This document shows positions 21,406 to 29,730 of a stretch of 43,855 nt of DNA, one piece after another. Where the stretch lies: the NCBI GenBank assembly GCA_014377535.1, contig JACMPK010000128.1, forward strand, positions 1 through 43,855, written 5' to 3'. The notes beneath the pieces are model-generated. The model had not been told where the DNA came from, did no database searches, and worked only from the letters and a program-made list of their open reading frames with translations. The stretch comes from Gemmatimonadaceae bacterium. Lineage in GTDB: Bacteria > Gemmatimonadota > Gemmatimonadetes > Gemmatimonadales > Gemmatimonadaceae. Numbering within the stretch: position 1 is the first letter of the stretch; each line of letters starts with the position of its first letter. The translations under genes and the position numbers were made by a program.

Positions 21406-22128
21406 ATGACGGCGCCACTGGACATCCTCGCCATCATGGCGCATCCCGACGACGTGGAACTCACGTGCGGCGGGACACTGCTTGCGAGCGCGGCGCTGGG
21501 TCGGCGCACCGGCATCGCAGACCTGACGGCAGGTGAGACCGGCAGTCGCGGCACCGTGACGATTCGCGAGGCCGAGGCGCAGGAAGCCGCCACCATTCTC
21601 GGCGTCACCGTTCGCGAGAACCTGCACCTTCCTGACGCACACCTCTGCAACACACCCGAGGCGCGCGAAGTCGTGATCCGCGCCATCCGGCGGCATCGCC
21701 CCCGTATCGTCATCACGCATGCACGACAGGGACGCCATCCGGATCACATCGCGGCGGCGCAGCTCGTGCGCGATGCCTGTTTCCTGTCAGGCCTGAAGAA
21801 CCTCGTGCCCGACCTGCCGGCGTTCCGGCCGTTGAAGGTCATCCACTGCATGTCGTTCCGTGAGGATGCCTTCACTCCATCGTTCGTGGTGGACATCAGT
21901 GACGTGTTCGAGCAGAAGCTGGCGGCGATCAGGTGCTACCGATCGCAGTTCGACGGACTGACGCAGGCGGGCGAGGTCTACCCGAATGGCGAGCCGTTGC
22001 CCGACATCATCCGCCACCAGGCGGCGCACTACGGCACACTGATCCGCGCGCGCTACGGCGAGCCGTTTCACATGACGGAAACCATGCGCGTCGCCGACAT
22101 TGCGTCGCTCGACGTGTCCACCTTCTGA
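21406..22128 (+). CDS. bshB1: Bacillithiol biosynthesis deacetylase BshB1
   Basis: A 240-residue LmbE/PIG-L zinc deacetylase that removes the acetyl group from GlcNAc-malate in bacillithiol synthesis. The zinc-binding MAHPDDVELTCGGT lies at residues 11-24 and the third ligand in QGRHPDHIAAAQLVRDACF; SFREDAFTPSFVVDISDVFEQKLAAIRCYRSQ is typical of BshB1 rather than of mycothiol MshB. No Shine-Dalgarno is seen before the ATG. It implies that the host uses bacillithiol; bshA and bshC are not in the window. Confidence 0.9.
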   Translation: MTAPLDILAIMAHPDDVELTCGGTLLASAALGRRTGIADLTAGETGSRGTVTIREAEAQEAATILGVTVRENLHLPDAHLCNTPEAREVVIRAIRRHRPRIVITHARQGRHPDHIAAAQLVRDACFLSGLKNLVPDLPAFRPLKVIHCMSFREDAFTPSFVVDISDVFEQKLAAIRCYRSQFDGLTQAGEVYPNGEPLPDIIRHQAAHYGTLIRARYGEPFHMTETMRVADIASLDVSTF

Positions 22129-22137
22129 GGTCGTCCT

Positions 22138-22869
22138 GTGGACTACACCCAGTATCTGATGCTGCCGCAACTGCTCACGCTGCAGCAGATCCAGTCGAAG
22201 CCGGAGCACCCTGACGAACTGCTGTTCATCATCGTGCACCAGGCGAGCGAGCTGTGGTTCAAGGTGCTGCTGCACGAGATGGAGCAGATGGCCGAGGCGA
22301 TGGAGGCCAACGACGCGCCGCGTGCGGTGTCCAGCATCACGCGCATCAACGTGCTGATGAACATCGTCAGCCAGCAGCTGGCGGCACTCGACACACTTCC
22401 GCCGCAGCGCTTTGCGCAGTTCCGCGGCTATCTCGGTACGTCGAGCGGCTCGCAGAGCGACCAGTTCCGCGCCATCGAGGCGCGCAGCGGATTGCGTGAC
22501 GAACATTTCCTGCAGGTCATTCGCGAACATGGCGAACCACCTGCGCTGGTACAGAAAGCGCTGGACGCACCCCTGATGCAGGATCAGTTCCTGGCGCTCG
22601 TGGGGCGCGCCGGCCTCACACTCGAGCAGGTCTACACCGAGCATGAACACAGCCCGCTGGCACAGCTGGCGGAGGGCCTGCTGGCGTATGAGCAGCAGTT
22701 TGCACAGTGGCGCTTCCTGCACGTGCAGCTCGTCGAGCGCATCATCGGACCGCAGACTGGCGGCACGGGTGGCACGCTGGGCGCGAAGTACCTGAACCGA
22801 ACCTTGCAGAATCGCTTCTTCCCTGCACTCTGGGCGGTGCGCGCAAAATTTTATGGCGCGGCGCGGTGA
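22138..22869 (+). CDS. kynA: Tryptophan 2,3-dioxygenase
   Basis: A haem dioxygenase that opens the indole ring of tryptophan to N-formylkynurenine. The family motifs are ELLFIIVHQASELWFKVLLHEM near the start, GTSSGSQSDQFRAIE in the middle and WRFLHVQLVERIIG with the proximal haem histidine, then GTGGTLGAKYL. The GTG at 22138 gives 243 residues, shorter than the 280-300 of the Xanthomonas enzyme but with all core motifs. Its stop overlaps the kynB start (GTGA), so the two kynurenine steps are coupled. Confidence 0.93.
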   Translation: MDYTQYLMLPQLLTLQQIQSKPEHPDELLFIIVHQASELWFKVLLHEMEQMAEAMEANDAPRAVSSITRINVLMNIVSQQLAALDTLPPQRFAQFRGYLGTSSGSQSDQFRAIEARSGLRDEHFLQVIREHGEPPALVQKALDAPLMQDQFLALVGRAGLTLEQVYTEHEHSPLAQLAEGLLAYEQQFAQWRFLHVQLVERIIGPQTGGTGGTLGAKYLNRTLQNRFFPALWAVRAKFYGAAR

Positions 22870-23507
22870 CACGGTACGACATCAGTGTGGCCTATGGCGC
22901 AGAGACGCCGCCGTGGCCCGGTGATACGCCCTACACCTGCGGCTGGACGTGGGACATGGCCTCGGGTGCCAGCGTGAACGTGGGGCGTGTCTCCACCAGC
23001 TGGCATGTGGGCACCCATGCGGATGCGCCGCTGCATGTGATGGCCGGCGGGTTGCCCAGCGAGGCGCTGCCGCTGGACGCGTTCTGCGGCCCTGCCACGG
23101 TCATCGACGCGCGTGATGCGAGCGTTGGCCCCGTGCTCACCACTGAGTGGCTGAGCATGGCGCTGGAGGGCAAGGCGTTGCCCACGCGGCTGCTCGTTCG
23201 CACCGGCCGCACGGTGGTTGGTGGCCACTTCCCCGCCGCCTGGCCCACGCTCACCGCCGACGCCGCCCACTGGCTCGTCCGCGGCGGCCTCACGCTCTTC
23301 GGTGTGGACGCACCAAGTGTGGACACGCGCACCGCCACCGAGCTGTCCGTGCACCACGCGCTGTTCAACTGCGGCGCCTGCGTGCTGGAGAACCTGTCGC
23401 TCGGCGATGTCCCGGACGGTGTCTATCTGCTCACGGCCTACCCTGTGCTGGTGACCGGCGCCGACGCCGCGCCGGTGCGCGCCGTGCTGGAAACACGCGA
23501 CACGTAG
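22866..23507 (+). CDS. kynB: Kynurenine formamidase (cyclase family)
   Basis: KynB hydrolyses N-formylkynurenine to kynurenine and formate. The 213-residue protein begins VTRYDISVAYGAETPPWPGDTPY and has the metal-binding SWHVGTHADAPLHV motif and LFNCGACVLENLSLGDVPDGVYLL near the C terminus. The GTG start overlaps kynA by GTGA. No kynurenine 3-monooxygenase or kynureninase follows, so the fate of kynurenine cannot be told from this window. Confidence 0.92.
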   Translation: MTRYDISVAYGAETPPWPGDTPYTCGWTWDMASGASVNVGRVSTSWHVGTHADAPLHVMAGGLPSEALPLDAFCGPATVIDARDASVGPVLTTEWLSMALEGKALPTRLLVRTGRTVVGGHFPAAWPTLTADAAHWLVRGGLTLFGVDAPSVDTRTATELSVHHALFNCGACVLENLSLGDVPDGVYLLTAYPVLVTGADAAPVRAVLETRDT

Positions 23508-23543
23508 GCAGATCGGGGGGAGCGACACTTATCTTCCCTTCTT

Positions 23544-24704
23544 ATGGCACCACCCATCTATCTCGATCACGCCGCGACCACCCCCGTCCGCTCGGAGGTG
23601 CTGGAGGCGATGACGCCGTTCTTCGGCGCCCGCTTCGGCAATCCATCCAGCGTGCACCGCTGGGGCCGCGACGCGCGCACGGCGCTGGACGAGGCCAGGT
23701 CGCGCATCGCCGCCTGCCTCAAGGCGCAGCCTGACGAGATCGTCTTCACATCGGGTGGCACCGAAGGCGACAACCTGGCAATCATCGGCCCGTGGCGCAT
23801 GCGTCGGCTGCATGGCCGCAACGCCGTCGTCACCAGCCCCACCGAGCACAAGGCAGTGCTGGAAGTCGTGCACCAGATCGCGCGCGAAGGTGGCGAGGAG
23901 CGCCTGCTGACGATCGGCACCGACGGCCTGATCGTGCCGAAGTCGCTGACCACGCTCGTCGACGCACAGGTCGCCGTCTGTTCGGTGATGTGGATCAACA
24001 ACGAGAGCGGTGTCGTGCAGGATGTGCCAGCGATCGGGGCGCACGCGCGCAGTGTCGGCGCACTGATGCATACCGATGCCGTACAGGCGTTCGGCAAGCT
24101 GATGATCGACGTCACCGTGCTGCCCATCGACCTGCTGTCGATGAGCGGCCACAAGATCGGTGCACCCAAGGGCATCGGCGCGATGTACATCCGGCGCGGC
24201 ACGCCATTCGAGCCCCTCTTCCATGGCGGCTCGCAGGATCGTGGTCGCCGTCCGGGCACCGAGAACGTCGCGTTCGCCGTCGGACTCGCCGTCGCCGCGG
24301 AACTGCAGCTTGCCGAGCGTGAGCAGGAGTGTGCGCGACTGGGCGCGATGCGTGACGCGCTGCAGTCGGCGATCATGGCGCGCGTACCCGACGCCGTCGT
24401 GCACGGCGCGTGCGCCGTGCGCGCACCGCACATCCTGAACATCAGCGTGCCCGGTACCGACAGCGAGAGCCTGCTGATGGCGCTCGATCTCGCCGGTATC
24501 GCCGCCAGCGGCGGCTCGGCATGCCAGAGCGGCAGCGTCTCGCCCAGTCATGTGCTGAGCGCGATGGGTGTTTCGCGCAGCCTGGCCGGCGCAGCCGTTC
24601 GGTTATCGGTCGGGATGCTCAGCACCGACGAGGACATCGCGCGCGTGTGCGACGTGTTCCCCGCACTCGTCGCGAAGGCACGCCGGCTCGCAGGCGCGGC
24701 ATAG
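23544..24704 (+). CDS. Cysteine desulfurase (IscS/NifS family)
   Basis: A 386-residue PLP enzyme that takes sulfur from cysteine as a persulfide. It begins YLDHAATTPVRSEVLEAM, has the PLP lysine in LLSMSGHKIGAPKGIGA and the catalytic cysteine in ASGGSACQSGSVSPSHVL. The gene ends four bases before mnmA, which uses such persulfide sulfur, so a dedicated tRNA-thiolation role is likely; it may also serve Fe-S assembly. The sequence before the ATG has no Shine-Dalgarno and a TATCTT (23530-23535) only nine bases upstream, suggesting a leaderless transcript. Confidence 0.93.
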   Translation: MAPPIYLDHAATTPVRSEVLEAMTPFFGARFGNPSSVHRWGRDARTALDEARSRIAACLKAQPDEIVFTSGGTEGDNLAIIGPWRMRRLHGRNAVVTSPTEHKAVLEVVHQIAREGGEERLLTIGTDGLIVPKSLTTLVDAQVAVCSVMWINNESGVVQDVPAIGAHARSVGALMHTDAVQAFGKLMIDVTVLPIDLLSMSGHKIGAPKGIGAMYIRRGTPFEPLFHGGSQDRGRRPGTENVAFAVGLAVAAELQLAEREQECARLGAMRDALQSAIMARVPDAVVHGACAVRAPHILNISVPGTDSESLLMALDLAGIAASGGSACQSGSVSPSHVLSAMGVSRSLAGAAVRLSVGMLSTDEDIARVCDVFPALVAKARRLAGAA

Positions 24705-24707
24705 GTC

Positions 24708-25817
24708 ATGAGCGGAAAGCGCGTGCTGGTGGCGATGAGTGGTGGCGTGGACAGTTCCGTCGCCGCCGCGTTGCTGCACGAGCAAGGCTACGAGGTGATC
24801 GGCGCGACGATGAAGCTGTTCTGTCACGACGAGGACCTGCCTGACCGTCCCTGCTGCTCGCTTGACAGCGTGAACGATGCGCGCCGCGTCTGCCAGTCAC
24901 TCGGCGTGCCGCACTACGTGCTCAATCTGGAGAGCGCGTTCGGGCGCGACGTGGTCCAGGATTTCGTGGACGAGTACAGCCGCGGCCGCACGCCGATTCC
25001 CTGCGTGCGCTGCAACACGTTCACGAAGTTTCGCGACCTGGCGCGCAAGGCCGAGGCGCTCGAGTGCGACTGGATCGCGACGGGTCATTACGCGCGCGCC
25101 ATCCGAGGCGACCTGTATCGGGGACTGGATCACGCCAAGGACCAGACGTACTTCCTGTGGGGCATCGCGCGTGATGTCGTGCGCCGGCTGCTGCTGCCCG
25201 TCGGCCACCAGACGAAGGCGCAGACGCGCGCGGTCGCACACCGGCTGGGGCTCGAGGTGATCGCCGAGAAGGTCGAAAGTCAGGACATCTGCTTCGTGCC
25301 AGACGGCGATCATGTCAAAATCATCCGCCGCGAACTCGGTGCCGATGCACCGGCTCTGCAGCGCGGACCATTCGTGCTGGAAAATGGCACGATGGTTGGC
25401 GAGCATGACGGCTTTGCGCGCTTCACCATCGGGCAGCGGAAAGGCGTGCCCGGCGGCTTTGCGGCAGCGATGTTCGTCGTCGCGATCGATCCGCCCACGC
25501 GAGCGGTGGTGCTCGGACCACGCGAGGCGCTGCTGGGCCGCGGGCTGGTGGCGCGTGGCGTGCGCTGGATGTGCGAGTCGCCACCTGGCGTCGGCGCGCG
25601 TGTCGAGGTGCAGCACCGGCACCACGCCACGCCGGTGCACGCCGAGATCGTCCGTGTCGATGGTGACGAGATCGAGCTCGCGCTCGACGCACCGCTCAGT
25701 GCGATCACGCCGGGCCAGTCCATGGTGCTCTACGATGGGGAACGGCTGCTTGGCGGCGGGTTCATCGAGTCCGGCACGCGCGCATCACGACGGCTGGAGT
25801 TGCCGATCGTGGCGTAG
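24708..25817 (+). CDS. mnmA: tRNA-specific 2-thiouridylase
   Basis: MnmA thiolates U34 of Lys, Glu and Gln tRNAs with ATP and persulfide sulfur. The PP-loop VAMSGGVDSSVAAALL is at residues 8-23, the two catalytic cysteines are in IPCVRCNTFTKF and ESQDICFVPDG, and FTIGQRKGVPGG marks the central domain. At 369 residues it has normal length. It directly follows the cysteine desulfurase, four bases away. A cluster of three cysteines near residue 45 (LPDRPCCSLDSVNDARRVC) belongs to the common non-proteobacterial form. Confidence 0.96.
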   Translation: MSGKRVLVAMSGGVDSSVAAALLHEQGYEVIGATMKLFCHDEDLPDRPCCSLDSVNDARRVCQSLGVPHYVLNLESAFGRDVVQDFVDEYSRGRTPIPCVRCNTFTKFRDLARKAEALECDWIATGHYARAIRGDLYRGLDHAKDQTYFLWGIARDVVRRLLLPVGHQTKAQTRAVAHRLGLEVIAEKVESQDICFVPDGDHVKIIRRELGADAPALQRGPFVLENGTMVGEHDGFARFTIGQRKGVPGGFAAAMFVVAIDPPTRAVVLGPREALLGRGLVARGVRWMCESPPGVGARVEVQHRHHATPVHAEIVRVDGDEIELALDAPLSAITPGQSMVLYDGERLLGGGFIESGTRASRRLELPIVA

Positions 25818-25876
25818 CTGGCGCCGCCGCGTACCGCGAGATATGCTCACGGTACAACCGCTCACGAGGCCATCGG

Positions 25877-26311
25877 ATGTCCAGTGTTCGAGACTTGCTC
25901 GCCAGGAAGGGTACGAACGTCATCCACGTCGCACCGGAGACCACGGTGCTGGACGCAGCCAACGTCATGAACGAGACAGGCATCGGCGGGGTGGTGGTGC
26001 TGGAGAACAGCCGACTCGTCGGTATCTTCACCGAACGCGACATCATGCGACGCGTCGTCGCGGCGCGACGCGATCCATCCACGACGCTGGTGAGCGACGT
26101 CATGACCACGGAACCAATGACGATCACGGCCGATGTGAAAATTGCAGTCTGCCGCGCGATGATGTCGACCCGTCGCATCCGCCACCTTCCCGTCCTGCAC
26201 GACGGTGGCCTGGTCGGCATGGTCACGTCCGGCGACATCCTCGCCTTCGAAGTCGCAGAAGCCGAGGCGCAGATTGAACAGCTGGAGAAGTACGTGTTTG
26301 ACGTGCGCTGA
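25877..26311 (+). CDS. CBS-domain pair protein
   Basis: A stand-alone 144-residue protein made of two CBS motifs (about 8-62 and 74-128), the fold that senses adenosyl nucleotides. It shows GIGGVVVLENSRLVGIFTERDIMRRV in the first and RRIRHLPVLHDGGLVGMVTSGDIL in the second, then a charged helix ending KYVFDVR. GAGG lies upstream of the ATG. The partner is unknown. A probable remnant of a second gene of this kind lies at 26980-27114. Confidence 0.88.
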   Translation: MSSVRDLLARKGTNVIHVAPETTVLDAANVMNETGIGGVVVLENSRLVGIFTERDIMRRVVAARRDPSTTLVSDVMTTEPMTITADVKIAVCRAMMSTRRIRHLPVLHDGGLVGMVTSGDILAFEVAEAEAQIEQLEKYVFDVR

Positions 26312-26374
26312 TCGCGGTCAGTGCGGCAAAAACGGAGCGTGGCGCTGCTGTTGCTCGCATGCCGACACGTCTCG

Positions 26375-26878
26375 CTATAGGAACCGCTTGTCGTCCGCCG
26401 ACGGGCCGTAGAGCGCCGGCACCGTGGCGCCGAGCAGGCGGAGATACACGGTCAGCTGGCCCCGGTGATGGGCAAGGTGATTGAAGGCGTCGCGAATCAT
26501 GACGTGGCGTGCGGCTTTCATCACCACCGCGCCGCCCGCGAGCATGCGCCACGGGGTATCAAGAAACTCATCGGTCGTGCCGTCGAGTGCGGTCCGGGCA
26601 TCCGACGATGCTTTCTCCATCATCTGCAACAGTCCGACGCGCGTGCGCGTCGCTGCTTCGTGCTTCAACCCCACCGGGGCAACGTCGAACTCGTCCTGCG
26701 TCACGATCATTGCGACCCACGATGGGATGATCGCGATCAGCGAAGCGAGATAGCCGAGCGGCATCGACTTCTCATGCGGCTTCCACTCATCCTGTCCTTC
26801 AGGATACTGCTCGAGTGCGCGCTTCGTGCGCTCGAATTCACTCGCCAGCTCGCCGAGGAACATCTCGGTGATTTTCAT
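26375..26878 (-). CDS. DinB/YfiT-like family protein
   Basis: A 167-residue four-helix-bundle protein of the DinB superfamily. The conserved C-terminal part DAFNHLAHHRGQLTVYLRLLGATVPALYGPSADD carries the two-histidine metal site; the N-terminal KSMPLGYLASLIAIIPSWVAMI is also typical of this subfamily. The ATG at 26878 is preferred because GGAAGG precedes it, though the frame is open to 26917. Some superfamily members are thiol transferases that use bacillithiol, and bshB1 is nearby, but which reaction this one performs cannot be told. Confidence 0.85.
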   Translation of the reverse strand: MKITEMFLGELASEFERTKRALEQYPEGQDEWKPHEKSMPLGYLASLIAIIPSWVAMIVTQDEFDVAPVGLKHEAATRTRVGLLQMMEKASSDARTALDGTTDEFLDTPWRMLAGGAVVMKAARHVMIRDAFNHLAHHRGQLTVYLRLLGATVPALYGPSADDKRFL

Positions 26879-26979
26879 GTGTGACCTTCCGGATGCCGGA
26901 CGGGAGGAGACGCGCAAGAGAAATGCATAGCGTAACGCTGCATTTGTCGAGCCAGAAGACCTGCGGCTGTTGGGTGCAC

Positions 26980-27114
26980 CATCGCCACGAGAGGCAGCGC
27001 ATCCTGCGAGCGATCAACGGTGGGCATGGCGACATCGGGCGAATCCGCGCTCTCGAGGCCGCTCGCGCCGAGGCGCAGGTCGAGCAGCGCAAGAAGTACG
27101 CGTGCGAAATTCGC
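26980..27114 (+). pseudogene. Probable remnant of a CBS-domain gene (3' end)
   Basis: In an otherwise gene-free gap of 257 bases, one plus-strand frame reads RILRAINGGHGDIGRIRALEAARAEAQVEQRKKYACEIR in separated pieces that align with the end of the intact CBS protein at 25877-26311: GDI, then EAEAQ(I/V)EQ, then KY and (D/E)(V/I)R in the same spacing apart from a few inserted residues. The usual CBS motif upstream of GDI is missing or scrambled, and the frame has no Shine-Dalgarno and runs into the opposite hd gene. I read it as a decayed duplicate; a short genuine gene is the alternative. Confidence 0.4.
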
Positions 27115-27135
27115 TGCGCCGACACCGACTGGCGC

Positions 27136-27783
27136 TCAGAGTTCGCTGCGCAGCTGCTGTAGATACGCGTGCATGTACGCGGTGCGTCGGGCTGCCTCGC
27201 GTCGCCCCGACTCCGTCTGCATCGTGTCGACGAGCGTGAGCAGCTTCGTGTAGAAGTGATCGATGCTGGAGACGCGATCACTCGGTGTGCGATGCTCAGC
27301 GAACGGATCCGCTGCGTCATAAAGCGTCCGACCGAGCTGCCCACCGAGCATCAGGCACCGCGCGATGCCGATGGCGCCGATGGCATCGAGGCGGTCCACG
27401 TCCTCCACCACGCGCGCCGCGACGGTCCGCGGTGCGATCTTCGCGCTGAAGCTGTGCGCTGCAATCACATGATGCACGTCATTGAGCAGCGTCGCGTCGT
27501 AACCGATGCCATGCAGATATGCGACTGCCGCGTCACCCGCCATGATGGACGCACGCGGCCGGTCCGGTGACGTGACCGGCACGTGCACGCAGTCGTGCAG
27601 CCACGCAGCGGGCATCACCACGTCGAGCGACGCGCGCTCCTCGGCAGCGAGCTTCTGCGCCATGGCCACCACGCGCGCGAGGTGCGCCACATCATGCGCT
27701 GCGTCGGCACGCTCGCCCGTCGCGTGCGCGAACGCCTCGATCGAGGCGGCGTGTGTGGCCCACGCCGTGGACGCGGAACCCAC
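27136..27783 (-). CDS. HD-domain phosphohydrolase (YedJ-like)
   Basis: A 215-residue HD-superfamily protein. The metal-binding residues are seen in AHDVAHLARVVAMAQ, AAWLHDCVHVP (the HD pair), HHVIAAHSF and VEDVDRLDAIGAIGIARCL. The GTG at 27783 starts two bases after the dnaJ stop; the frame stays open upstream only as an out-of-frame reading of dnaJ. The C-terminal half (FYTKLLTLVDTMQTESGRREA) matches uncharacterised YedJ-type proteins as I recall. Substrate unknown. Confidence 0.85.
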   Translation of the reverse strand: MGSASTAWATHAASIEAFAHATGERADAAHDVAHLARVVAMAQKLAAEERASLDVVMPAAWLHDCVHVPVTSPDRPRASIMAGDAAVAYLHGIGYDATLLNDVHHVIAAHSFSAKIAPRTVAARVVEDVDRLDAIGAIGIARCLMLGGQLGRTLYDAADPFAEHRTPSDRVSSIDHFYTKLLTLVDTMQTESGRREAARRTAYMHAYLQQLRSEL

Positions 27784-27785
27784 CG

Positions 27786-28925
27786 TCAGAACTTCAACCC
27801 GCCCGCCTCGGCAAACTCGCGCATCAGCTTTTCCTGTTCCTCGTTGAGCGTCTCCGGCACCGTGATCTGCACGTCGACCAGCAGGTCGCCACGCTTCCCG
27901 TCTTTCTCGATGCCCTGCCCACGCACGCGGAAGCGCTTGCCGCTCGGCGTGCCACCAGGAATGCGCAGCGCGACGCGTGTGCCGTCCAGCGTCTTCACCT
28001 GGATCTTCGAGCCAAGCGTGGCCTGTGCGATGTTGATCGGCACACCCAGAACAAGGTCCAGACCATCGCGCGTGTAAGCGCGGTCCGGCAGCACCTGGAA
28101 CGTGATGATCAGGTCGCCCGTCGGTCCACCATTCTGTCCGCGCGAACCCTGTTCCTTGAGGCGAACGCGTGACCCGCTTTCCGCGCCGCTCGGCACCGTG
28201 ATGTTGACCTTGCGACGCGAACGCACCTGGCCGGCGCCGTTGCAGCCTCCGCACTTCTCGCTGGGAATGGTGCCACGCCCGAGACAGGCCGGACAGGGCC
28301 GGTTCACGGCGAATCCACCTTGCCCAAAGCTGATCGTGCCGCGCCCGTTGCACTCGCCACAGAGCTTCACCTGCGCGCCCGGCGCACCCCCGCTGCCCTT
28401 GCAGACCGGGCACTCCTCCACGAGATCCAGCTCGACCGGCACCTTGCCGCCCGTCGCGGCAGTGCGGAACGGAATCTCCACCGTGAGCTCGACATCCTGC
28501 CCGCGTTCGCTGCTGCGAGGACCTTTTGCGCGGCCGCCGAACACGCTGCCGAACAGGTCACCGAGCCCACCAAGACCACCGATGTCGAAATCGTCGAAAC
28601 GTGGATTGCCCGCCGAACCGGGTGGTCCACCGGCACCCGGACCAGGACGACGCGCACTGCCACCCGCATTGCGCCACGCCTCGGTGAAGCCGCCGACCGA
28701 CCCGAACTTGCGCATGTCGTCGAACTGCTTGCGCTTCGCCTCGTCGCCGAGCACGGAATACGCCTCGGAGATCTCCTTGAAGCGATCAGCCGACTTCGGA
28801 TCGGACTTGTTTGAATCCGGATGATACTTTTTGGCGAGCCGGCGGTACTGCTTCTTGATTTCGTCTGCCGTTGCGGTGGACGAAACACCAAGCACCGCGT
28901 AGAAGTCTGCGTTCGTGGGAGCCAT
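27786..28925 (-). CDS. dnaJ: Chaperone protein DnaJ
   Basis: A 379-residue type I J-protein that stimulates DnaK. The J domain (residues 1-70) has the HPD triad in YHPDSNK; a Gly/Phe/Pro-rich region follows; four zinc-binding repeats are CPVCKGSG, CGECNGRG, CPACLGRG and CGGCNGAG; the C-terminal substrate domain ends in GGLKF. It lies 26 bases downstream of grpE in the same operon, with no dnaK or hrcA in the window. Confidence 0.96.
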   Translation of the reverse strand: MAPTNADFYAVLGVSSTATADEIKKQYRRLAKKYHPDSNKSDPKSADRFKEISEAYSVLGDEAKRKQFDDMRKFGSVGGFTEAWRNAGGSARRPGPGAGGPPGSAGNPRFDDFDIGGLGGLGDLFGSVFGGRAKGPRSSERGQDVELTVEIPFRTAATGGKVPVELDLVEECPVCKGSGGAPGAQVKLCGECNGRGTISFGQGGFAVNRPCPACLGRGTIPSEKCGGCNGAGQVRSRRKVNITVPSGAESGSRVRLKEQGSRGQNGGPTGDLIITFQVLPDRAYTRDGLDLVLGVPINIAQATLGSKIQVKTLDGTRVALRIPGGTPSGKRFRVRGQGIEKDGKRGDLLVDVQITVPETLNEEQEKLMREFAEAGGLKF

Positions 28926-28951
28926 GGGCGCGCGCTAGCGCGAGTTGACGG

Positions 28952-29506
28952 TCAACCGTTCCACTGCCGCACGACGACGCGCGCCGGACGGAGGAGCATG
29001 CCATTGTACATGTAGCCGACCTGGAACACGCTACCCACCGTGTGATCCTCATCCGGCGTAGCGGCCGCTTGCGTCGTCACGGCTTCATGATGCGCGGGAT
29101 CAAACGGTGCACCGACGGGATCGATGACGGTGAGCCCGCCGGCGGTCAGCTCCTTGAACACCTTGCGAGCGACCAGCGCGGCCCCTTCGACCATCATCGG
29201 AATGCTGACGTTCGTCACGTCCACATTTGCAAAGCGCGTCAGGTCGTCCAGCGGATCCATGAGCAGCTTCACGAGGTCAGCCTGCGCCTTCCCGCGCTCG
29301 TCCATCCGCTCCTTCATGGTGCGCTTGCGGTAGTTGTCGTACTCGGCGGCCAGGCGAAGGTACTTGTCGTTCGCCGCCTCGAGCTGCGCGCGCAGCGCGT
29401 CCAGATCTCCGGCACCCTGCTCTGCCACGTCGGGAGCGCCGGAATCGCCATCGGCGGCCGGTGCGGCGGTGGTTTCGGTCTCGGAAGCGCCAAGATTCTG
29501 GTCCAT
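28952..29506 (-). CDS. grpE: Nucleotide exchange factor GrpE
   Basis: A 184-residue GrpE, the ADP-release factor of DnaK. It has an acidic, disordered N terminus, a long coiled-coil helix (LRAQLEAANDKYLRLAAEYDNYRKRTMKE), then the C-terminal beta wing with GAPFDPAHHEAVTT and the ending VGYMYNGMLLRPARVVV. The ATG at 29506 is set by AGGAG seven bases upstream. The 224-base gap upstream to cinA probably carries the heat-shock promoter of grpE-dnaJ, but I found no CIRCE element and no convincing sigma-32-like boxes. Confidence 0.95.
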   Translation of the reverse strand: MDQNLGASETETTAAPAADGDSGAPDVAEQGAGDLDALRAQLEAANDKYLRLAAEYDNYRKRTMKERMDERGKAQADLVKLLMDPLDDLTRFANVDVTNVSIPMMVEGAALVARKVFKELTAGGLTVIDPVGAPFDPAHHEAVTTQAAATPDEDHTVGSVFQVGYMYNGMLLRPARVVVRQWNG

Positions 29507-29730
29507 CGTCGAACTCCTGTTTGGCGAACGCGCAAACGTGCGCTGACAGACTCGAGTGAGTGTGTCGAAAAAGAGCGAGCGGCGTTCCTGCACAACTTGC
29601 CTCAACGGTAGTCGCAGCAGGAAACGCGCGCTGCACACTGCCAAATCTACGCAGACCGCTGTGATTATTGTCACGTGACGACCCGCCGCCGACAGGAGCG
29701 ACCGCCGTGCTCCTCGATCGCGAACTCGTG
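29507..29730. other. Gene-free leader region upstream of grpE
   Basis: These 224 bases separate cinA and grpE, both read on the minus strand. I see no gene, no tRNA and no inverted repeat of CIRCE type. The AT-richer segment near 29660-29672 (GATTATTGTCAC) may be part of a promoter, but spacing to any second hexamer is not convincing. Confidence 0.4.

Noticed and set aside
26312-26374. Rho-independent terminator between the CBS and DinB-like genes
   Set aside because: The only inverted repeat (CTGA/TCAG) is four bases long and has no T-tract.
29540-29575. CIRCE heat-shock element before grpE
   Set aside because: Only a short ACTCGAGT palindrome is present; the TTAGCACTC/GAGTGCTAA arms are missing.
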